DNA of 11,714 bases. Origin: Candidatus Neoflavobacterium equi (GTDB lineage Bacteria; Bacteroidota; Bacteroidia; Flavobacteriales; Flavobacteriaceae). The notes beneath the pieces are model-generated. The model ran no database searches. It had not been told where the DNA came from and was given only the letters and a program-made list of their open reading frames with translations. The stretch is from positions 1 through 11,714 of the forward strand of contig JAGHSS010000194.1 of the NCBI GenBank assembly GCA_018065745.1. Direction: 5' to 3'. This document shows positions 8,023 to 11,714 of this stretch, piece after piece (position 1 is the stretch's first letter; each line of letters starts with the position of its first letter). Both the position numbers and the translations under genes were made by a program.

Positions 8023-9414
8023 ATGAAATTTAAAATAGCACAGATCTCCATACCAATCTTGGTTGTGATCTTGTTGGCGGGGTGTAAAACGCAAAACACG
8101 TTGAACACAACCAAACCAGCAGCGTCAAAGGAAACAAGTATTGCCTACACCACAGCCACGTCTTTTGTGATGATGCCTTTGGAAATTCAATTGAAGGATG
8201 TGGAAAAACTATTAAACTCCAATGTGAATGGGCTGATCTATAACGACAGTATTTTGGAGGACGACAAGACGGAAATGAAAATTTGGAAACAAGCTCCCAT
8301 CCTCTTGACAGAAAGCAATGGAAAAGTGAAGTCTGTAGTGCCACTAAAGATATGGGCCAAGATAAAATATGGAACGGATTTTATGGGGTTGAATGACACC
8401 AGAGAATTTAATTTAAACGGCAAGGTAACTTTGAATAGTGACGTGCGCATGAGCAATTGGAAATTACAGGTCAAAAGTGTGGTTGAAGATGTTGTTTGGC
8501 AAGAATCACCAACGGTGATGGTGGCTGGAAAACAGGTTTATATTACCTATCTGATCAACCCGGCGGTCAAAATGTTTAAATCAAAACTGGCAACTAAGAT
8601 TGACGATGCTTTAAACAAGGTAACTGACTTCAAACATCAGGTGGTTGACGTACTTAAAAAGATTAGTGAACCCATGGAAATCAGTCCTGCTTATGAAAGT
8701 TGGTTTTCCATCAACCCGATTGAATTGTACAGTACAGAAGCTGTGCTGAGCCACAACAAAATCAAAATGGATTTGGGATTGAAGTGCAGCATGCAAACCT
8801 TGGTGGGCAACAAACCCAACGCCAAAACCAATTGGGATCAACTGGTGATGAAGGCCGTAACCAAAATGCCCAATCAGGTGCAGGCGACTGTTGCAGGAGT
8901 TTCAACCTATGAGAACGCCTCAAGAATCATCACCAAGAACTTTAAAGGACAGACGTTTGCTAGCGGTTCTAAAAAGGTAACGATTGAAAATGTAGCGCTG
9001 TGGGAACGCGACAAAAAGATCATTGTTGAGTTGGAGGTTAGCGGGACGGTAGCTGGAAAAATTTACCTGAGTGGGGTTCCAAAATACGCAGCAGAAAACC
9101 AAGAGATCTACTTTGAGAACATGGAATATGTATTGGATACCAAAGGGGTTTTGACCAAGACCGCCAACTGGCTTTTGAGTGGGGTAATCTTGAAAAAGAT
9201 TCAAGAGAACTGCAGATACTCGATCGCTGAAAATTTGAATGAAGCCAAAAAGAACATAGTGCCTTATATGAACGATTACTCGCCCATGCCTGGGGTGTTT
9301 GTCAATGGAAAATTGCAAGAATTCAGCTTTGATAAAATGGAGTTATCCAACAATGCCATCATTACGTTTTTGAAATTGAACGGAACGCTGGAGGTGAAGA
9401 TCAACGGCATATAA
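8023..9414 (+). CDS. DUF4403 family lipoprotein
   Basis: 463-residue predicted lipoprotein. The start MKFKIAQISIPILVVILLAGC gives a short basic region, a hydrophobic core and a lipobox LAGC with the acylated cysteine at residue 21. A low-complexity linker follows (KTQNTLNTTKPAASKET). The body matches the DUF4403 pattern as I remember it: a beta-rich N-terminal segment ending in LLNSNVNGLIYND, then ILEDDKTEMKIWKQ and VVPLKIWAKIKY, with a repeat-like second half (IYLSGVPKYAAENQEIYFENMEY) and the terminal FLKLNGTLEVKI. The family has no proven function. A lipid- or envelope-related role would be inference. The first lipidated-protein residues are Lys-Thr-Gln, not the acidic residues usual for surface export signals, which favours a periplasm-facing lipoprotein. 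The ATG at 7975 is rejected because it would bury the lipobox at residue 37. The gene is divergent from tolC and is followed by a terminator. Confidence 0.85.
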   Translation: MKFKIAQISIPILVVILLAGCKTQNTLNTTKPAASKETSIAYTTATSFVMMPLEIQLKDVEKLLNSNVNGLIYNDSILEDDKTEMKIWKQAPILLTESNGKVKSVVPLKIWAKIKYGTDFMGLNDTREFNLNGKVTLNSDVRMSNWKLQVKSVVEDVVWQESPTVMVAGKQVYITYLINPAVKMFKSKLATKIDDALNKVTDFKHQVVDVLKKISEPMEISPAYESWFSINPIELYSTEAVLSHNKIKMDLGLKCSMQTLVGNKPNAKTNWDQLVMKAVTKMPNQVQATVAGVSTYENASRIITKNFKGQTFASGSKKVTIENVALWERDKKIIVELEVSGTVAGKIYLSGVPKYAAENQEIYFENMEYVLDTKGVLTKTANWLLSGVILKKIQENCRYSIAENLNEAKKNIVPYMNDYSPMPGVFVNGKLQEFSFDKMELSNNAIITFLKLNGTLEVKINGI

Positions 9415-9430
9415 AGTGAATTATTTACAC

Positions 9431-9474
9431 ATAAAAAAACCGACGGATACTACTGCATCCGTCGGTTTTTTTAT
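9431..9474. terminator. Strong intrinsic terminator after the DUF4403 gene, usable in both directions
   Basis: An 18-bp perfect inverted repeat, 9431-9448 paired with 9457-9474, encloses an 8-base loop (ACTACTGC). The GC-rich core ACCGACGGAT is flanked by seven A's on the left and seven T's on the right. It begins 17 bp after the DUF4403 stop. In the minus direction it is the first strong terminator after the small CAMC gene, about 150 bp away, so it may also end the oxidase-assembly transcript. Confidence 0.9.
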
Positions 9475-9503
9475 GGGGAAATAAAATGTGATTTTGGGGA
9501 ACT

Positions 9504-9607
9504 GCGCAAGGGATGGAAGCGGCATCCTTTTGGAAGGCTTTGCCTGACAAAAGATATAGCGGACAGCCCGACGCTTTTACAAGCGCAGCGCGGGAAAAGG
9601 GTTGCGC
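9504..9607 (+). ncRNA. Structured intergenic element, conserved flavobacterial type (possible Flavo-1-like RNA)
   Basis: A GC-rich island between the terminator and the small CAMC gene, with no plausible gene. It folds as nested helices. GCGCAA (9504-9509) can close with TTGCGC (9602-9607). AAGGGAT (9508-9514) can pair with ATCCTTT (9524-9530) around the loop GGAAGCGGC. CTTTTG-GA-AGGC-TTT-GCCT-GA-CAAAAG (9527-9553) forms a hairpin with a symmetric GA/GA internal loop. CGCTT (9572-9576) pairs with AAGCG (9581-9585), and CCCG (9567-9570) with CGGG (9591-9594). The first two helices share bases with others at their edges, so not all coexist. The sheared tandem G-A motif and one G-U pair exist only if the plus strand is transcribed, hence the strand call. 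The strings GCGGCATCC and GATATAGCGGACAGCCCG resemble, from memory, a repeated intergenic element of Flavobacteriia. Identity with the Rfam Flavo-1 family is a guess. Ends are approximate. Confidence 0.5.
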
Positions 9608-9626
9608 CCAAAATAACAATATAAAT

Positions 9627-9866
9627 TTATTTCTTGTCTTTTTCTTTGTTCATGATTCTGTAAACAATGACACCTACAATAGCTACTAAAAGGTATGGGA
9701 AAATCATTAAATAGACAATTCCATCGTTTACTGCTTCTGCGGTGATTCCTGATTCTTCAGACTCTAACACGGCTCTACACATGGCGCATTGGGCTTGTGC
9801 AGTTGGTGAGGCTAGCAGGGCAAAAAGTCCTGTTAGTAGCACCATTTTTTGTTTTTTAGTGCGCAT
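9627..9866 (-). CDS. Small exported CAMC membrane protein of the oxidase-assembly cluster, function unknown
   Basis: 79-residue protein with a signal peptide (basic MRTKKQK, hydrophobic VLLTGLFALLA, probable cleavage at AQA before Q26). The predicted mature N-terminus is then QCAMCRAVLESEESG with a CxxC pair at C27 and C30. A short acidic stretch follows, then one membrane segment (about 50-69) and a Lys-rich end. This topology puts the CxxC outside the inner membrane, where copper- or heme-handling and thiol chemistry occur. I recall similar small proteins next to SCO/DUF420 genes in other Flavobacteriia, but no function is known to me. CAMC is not followed by His, so it is not a c-type heme site (CxxCH). 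The sequence before C27 (TAQAQ) is not a lipobox. The start at 9866 overlaps the DUF420 gene by 11 bases, indicating translational coupling. A second Met at residue 8 would avoid the overlap but lose the basic start. Confidence 0.75.
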   Translation of the reverse strand: MRTKKQKMVLLTGLFALLASPTAQAQCAMCRAVLESEESGITAEAVNDGIVYLMIFPYLLVAIVGVIVYRIMNKEKDKK

Positions 9867-10398
9867 AATAAGGAGATATCATGAGGTAAACAATTACACC
9901 TGTCACGGCTACATACAGCCAAAGTGGAAAGGTGATTTTAGCTAATTTTTTGTGTCCTTCAAAATTTGAAACCAGTGCTCTAACGTAGGTTATCAACACA
10001 AAAGGAATGATAATTACAGAAAGAATAATATGAGTTATTAGGATAAAAAAGTAGACGTATTTGATGAACCCTTCTCCGCCAAAAGAGGTGGAATCTGAGG
10101 TCATGTGGTAAGCGACGTACATCACTAAAAAGGCGATAGAACACAACATGGCTGCTTTGATTAAACCTTCATGTAGGGCTCTTTTTCCGTTTTTGATTGC
10201 TACTACTGCTGCAACTAATAAAACTGACGTCAATCCATTAATCGTGGCATAAATGGGTGGTAAAAAGCTTAGAGGCTCTACATCAAAACCCAATCGTTTT
10301 AAATTAATACCAAATAATAATGCAACTGCAACTGGTATTACTATAGATACAACCGTGATTAACTTGTTGTATTTTTTGTCTTGATTTATATTTTCCAT
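9856..10398 (-). CDS. DUF420 membrane protein (YozB/CtaM-like), cytochrome oxidase maturation
   Basis: 180-residue inner-membrane protein with about five hydrophobic segments (about 13-32, 47-68, 80-98, 114-140 and 153-175). It matches DUF420: a His-bearing LHEGLIKAAMLCSIAFLVMYVAYH segment (H76, H98), ILITHIILSVIIIPFVL (H123), then HKKLAKITFPLWLYVAVTGVIVYLMI (H149). The Staphylococcus aureus relative CtaM is required for a functional aa3-type quinol oxidase. The chemistry is unknown, although histidines at the membrane edges would suit metal or heme handling (inference). The ATG shares one base with the TAA of the SCO gene (TAATG), and its 3' end overlaps the next small gene by 11 bases. The three are therefore likely one coupled translation unit, in keeping with an oxidase-assembly role. 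Confidence 0.88.
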   Translation of the reverse strand: MENINQDKKYNKLITVVSIVIPVAVALLFGINLKRLGFDVEPLSFLPPIYATINGLTSVLLVAAVVAIKNGKRALHEGLIKAAMLCSIAFLVMYVAYHMTSDSTSFGGEGFIKYVYFFILITHIILSVIIIPFVLITYVRALVSNFEGHKKLAKITFPLWLYVAVTGVIVYLMISPYYAH

Positions 10399-11024
10399 TA
10401 TTCAGCTAATAATTTTTTGATGTCTTGTTTAAGCATTTTCAAACCTTCTGCAGTCAACCCGTCATAATACACGATTGGATTGCCATAGTCGTCTTTTCTT
10501 GATCTGATATTTCCTTCTTTGTCAATGATGCAGATACTTCCAGAGTGGTAAAAACCGCCTGGAGCGTTGGGATCAACCCCTGCGTTGAGTTTGAAATCTT
10601 TTTCAGCCAGGTTGTAGACATATTGTCCGTCACCGGTTAAAAGGTGCCAGTTTGGAATTTTAACTCCAATGCGTTCTCCATAAGCTTTCAAGGCTTCCAC
10701 GGTATCATTTTTTGGATCAATAGAAATTGATGCGATTCCAAAAGATTGATTTGCATAAAATTCTGTTTGCAATTTAAGCATATTATCTTTCATAATTGGA
10801 CATATTGTTGGGCAGGTGGAGAAGAAAAATTCAACGGCATACACCTTGCCATCATAGTCCTTTTGAGTAATGGTTTTGTTGTTTTGATCTGTCAACTCAA
10901 ATTGAGGCACACGACCCACAACCATCAAGTCTGACTTTTTAAAACGTGCTACAATATTAGGAATCACTAAAATTCCGAATATTAAAACAATAAATGAAAT
11001 ACCAACATAAGTATAATTTTTCAT
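10398..11024 (-). CDS. SCO family copper chaperone (SCO1/SenC)
   Basis: 208-residue membrane-anchored thioredoxin-fold protein. An N-terminal transmembrane anchor (about 5-23) is followed by a periplasmic domain. The SCO copper ligands are all present: CPTIC gives C71 and C75 within FFFSTCPTICPIMKD, and the distal histidine H160 lies in GGFYHSGSICIID. Other family marks are GRVPQFELTDQNNKTIT (about 37-53), SIDPKNDT (about 101-108) and WHLLTGD (about 126-132). SCO proteins bind copper and load or reduce the CuA centre of cytochrome c oxidase subunit II. The gene starts 4 bp after a divergent paralogue that has lost these ligands and runs into the DUF420 gene with a one-base overlap. This gene order fits the distal part of a flavobacterial cytochrome c oxidase operon. 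The oxidase subunits themselves are not in the window. Confidence 0.96.
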   Translation of the reverse strand: MKNYTYVGISFIVLIFGILVIPNIVARFKKSDLMVVGRVPQFELTDQNNKTITQKDYDGKVYAVEFFFSTCPTICPIMKDNMLKLQTEFYANQSFGIASISIDPKNDTVEALKAYGERIGVKIPNWHLLTGDGQYVYNLAEKDFKLNAGVDPNAPGGFYHSGSICIIDKEGNIRSRKDDYGNPIVYYDGLTAEGLKMLKQDIKKLLAE

Positions 11025-11028
11025 GTCT

Positions 11029-11709
11029 TTATTTTTTGCGATTGTACTTTTTCAAAGATAAGCGATATTCTGCAAGAATCACTTTTACATCATCACTCAT
11101 TTCATTGTGTAAGTCTGCAGCAGAGATGGTGTTATATCCTTCTTTGTATTCTTCTTTTCCAAAGTTATTCATTCCTTTTCTTCCTCTCAAACTGCGTTCT
11201 TTGTCAATGATGTACACATTTGAATTTCCAAAGTTTTCATCCAATCCACCAATCAAATTTAAATTTTTGTAGTAGGCTTGAATTTCCGCTTCTGGAGCAA
11301 AGGCAAAATTGAAATGAACCATGTCTGTTGTCGGTGCTAATTCTGACACGACCTGAGCAACGTCTGCTTCCATGCCTTGAGGGATGACAAAAATGACTTG
11401 AAAATCATTGAATGTTTTGTTCTTATCATAAATTTTGGATACCAAATTGTAAGCGTTTGCCTTTTCTTTTAGCAGGTTCTTACCAGGGAATCCCAAGATA
11501 GTGATTTTGTTGTTGAGTTTCAACACGGAGTCATTTGACGATTTCCAACCAGGTAATTCTGGCAAATTTGGCGTCAGCACAGGAAGTCTGCTAAAGGTGT
11601 TGTTTCCCGTTGCAAAAAAGAGATAGAACAGGATTGGCAAAACGAATAAGATGCTACAAATGATGTATTTAAATACCGGATTACCTTTTGGGTTGTTAGA
11701 AGAAGACAT
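11029..11709 (-). CDS. SCO-like thioredoxin-fold membrane protein lacking copper ligands
   Basis: 226-residue protein with a polar N-terminus, one transmembrane anchor (about 14-33) and an exported domain. By eye it aligns with the adjacent SCO protein over its whole length. KITILGFPGKNLLKEKANAYNL (about 68-89) falls where SCO has the strand leading into CPTIC. FNDFQVIFVIP (about 100-110) matches the SCO strand before SIDP. NVYIIDKERSLRGRK (about 164-178) matches SICIIDKEGNIRSRK. The shared end of the two domains reads ILAEY versus LLAE. Both active-site cysteines and the distal histidine are absent, and the only Cys (C18) lies in the membrane anchor. It therefore cannot bind copper as SCO does. 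A structural, docking or regulatory role is inference. The frame is intact, so it is not a pseudogene. The gene lies 4 bp upstream of SCO. Its ATG (11709) is 5 bp from the window edge, so its promoter and leading operon genes are not visible. Confidence 0.8.
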   Translation of the reverse strand: MSSSNNPKGNPVFKYIICSILFVLPILFYLFFATGNNTFSRLPVLTPNLPELPGWKSSNDSVLKLNNKITILGFPGKNLLKEKANAYNLVSKIYDKNKTFNDFQVIFVIPQGMEADVAQVVSELAPTTDMVHFNFAFAPEAEIQAYYKNLNLIGGLDENFGNSNVYIIDKERSLRGRKGMNNFGKEEYKEGYNTISAADLHNEMSDDVKVILAEYRLSLKKYNRKK

Positions 11710-11714
11710 AATTT

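Noticed and set aside
7902..8114. 71-residue upstream extension of the TolC-like protein
   Set aside because: It would bury a clear signal peptide and overlap the start of the divergent lipoprotein gene.
9627..9866. CAMC motif as a c-type heme site or lipobox
   Set aside because: CxxC is not followed by His, and the residues before C27 (TAQAQ) do not fit a lipobox.
11029..11709. Degenerate SCO paralogue as a pseudogene
   Set aside because: The frame is full length, with an intact membrane anchor, conserved IIDKE segment and tight operon spacing, so loss of ligands looks like divergence and not decay.

Overview
The window looks like a chromosomal segment from a member of the Flavobacteriia (Bacteroidetes). 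The evidence is moderate-to-low GC, weak Shine-Dalgarno sequences, a Bacteroidetes-type TATCTTTG promoter box before tsaB, a long PiT phosphate transporter of the flavobacterial type, and a SCO/DUF420/small-CAMC-protein string typical of flavobacterial cytochrome oxidase clusters. There is no transposase, phage gene, CRISPR array, tRNA or rRNA.

Layout. (1) 1-2186, minus: a PiT-family phosphate transporter with a long hydrophilic C-terminal domain. Its 3' end lies outside the window. (2) 2376-4361, plus: a DUF255 (YyaL/SPATA20-type) protein with a thioredoxin-like CHWC site and a six-hairpin glycosidase-like body, divergent from PiT. A strong hairpin at 4382-4420 lies between it and the converging tsaB. 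(3) 7901-4439, minus: tolC-like outer-membrane channel, HlyD/MacA-type periplasmic adaptor, then tsaB (tRNA t6A synthesis). The first two genes are 4 bp apart. tsaB follows after 72 bp and has its own promoter box. (4) 8023-9414, plus: a DUF4403 lipoprotein, divergent from tolC, followed by a strong terminator hairpin at 9431-9474. (5) 9504-9607: a gene-free structured element resembling a conserved flavobacterial intergenic RNA/repeat. It probably reads on the plus strand. (6) 11709-9627, minus: a tightly packed run of a SCO-like protein without copper ligands, a canonical SCO copper chaperone, a DUF420/CtaM-like membrane protein and a small CAMC membrane protein. This is probably the distal end of a cytochrome c oxidase operon whose proximal genes lie beyond the right edge.

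How the genes work together. SCO delivers copper to the CuA site of cytochrome oxidase, and DUF420 proteins are linked to aa3 oxidase maturation, so block 6 is an oxidase assembly module. The TolC and HlyD proteins form two of the three parts of an envelope-spanning export system. The inner-membrane pump is not in the window. TsaB is a housekeeping tRNA-modification factor and its link to the exporter is probably only positional.

No clearly new defence or mobile system is visible. The observations most worth following are the structured RNA-like element with a tandem G-A hairpin, the paired active and degenerate SCO paralogues, and the small CAMC membrane protein.
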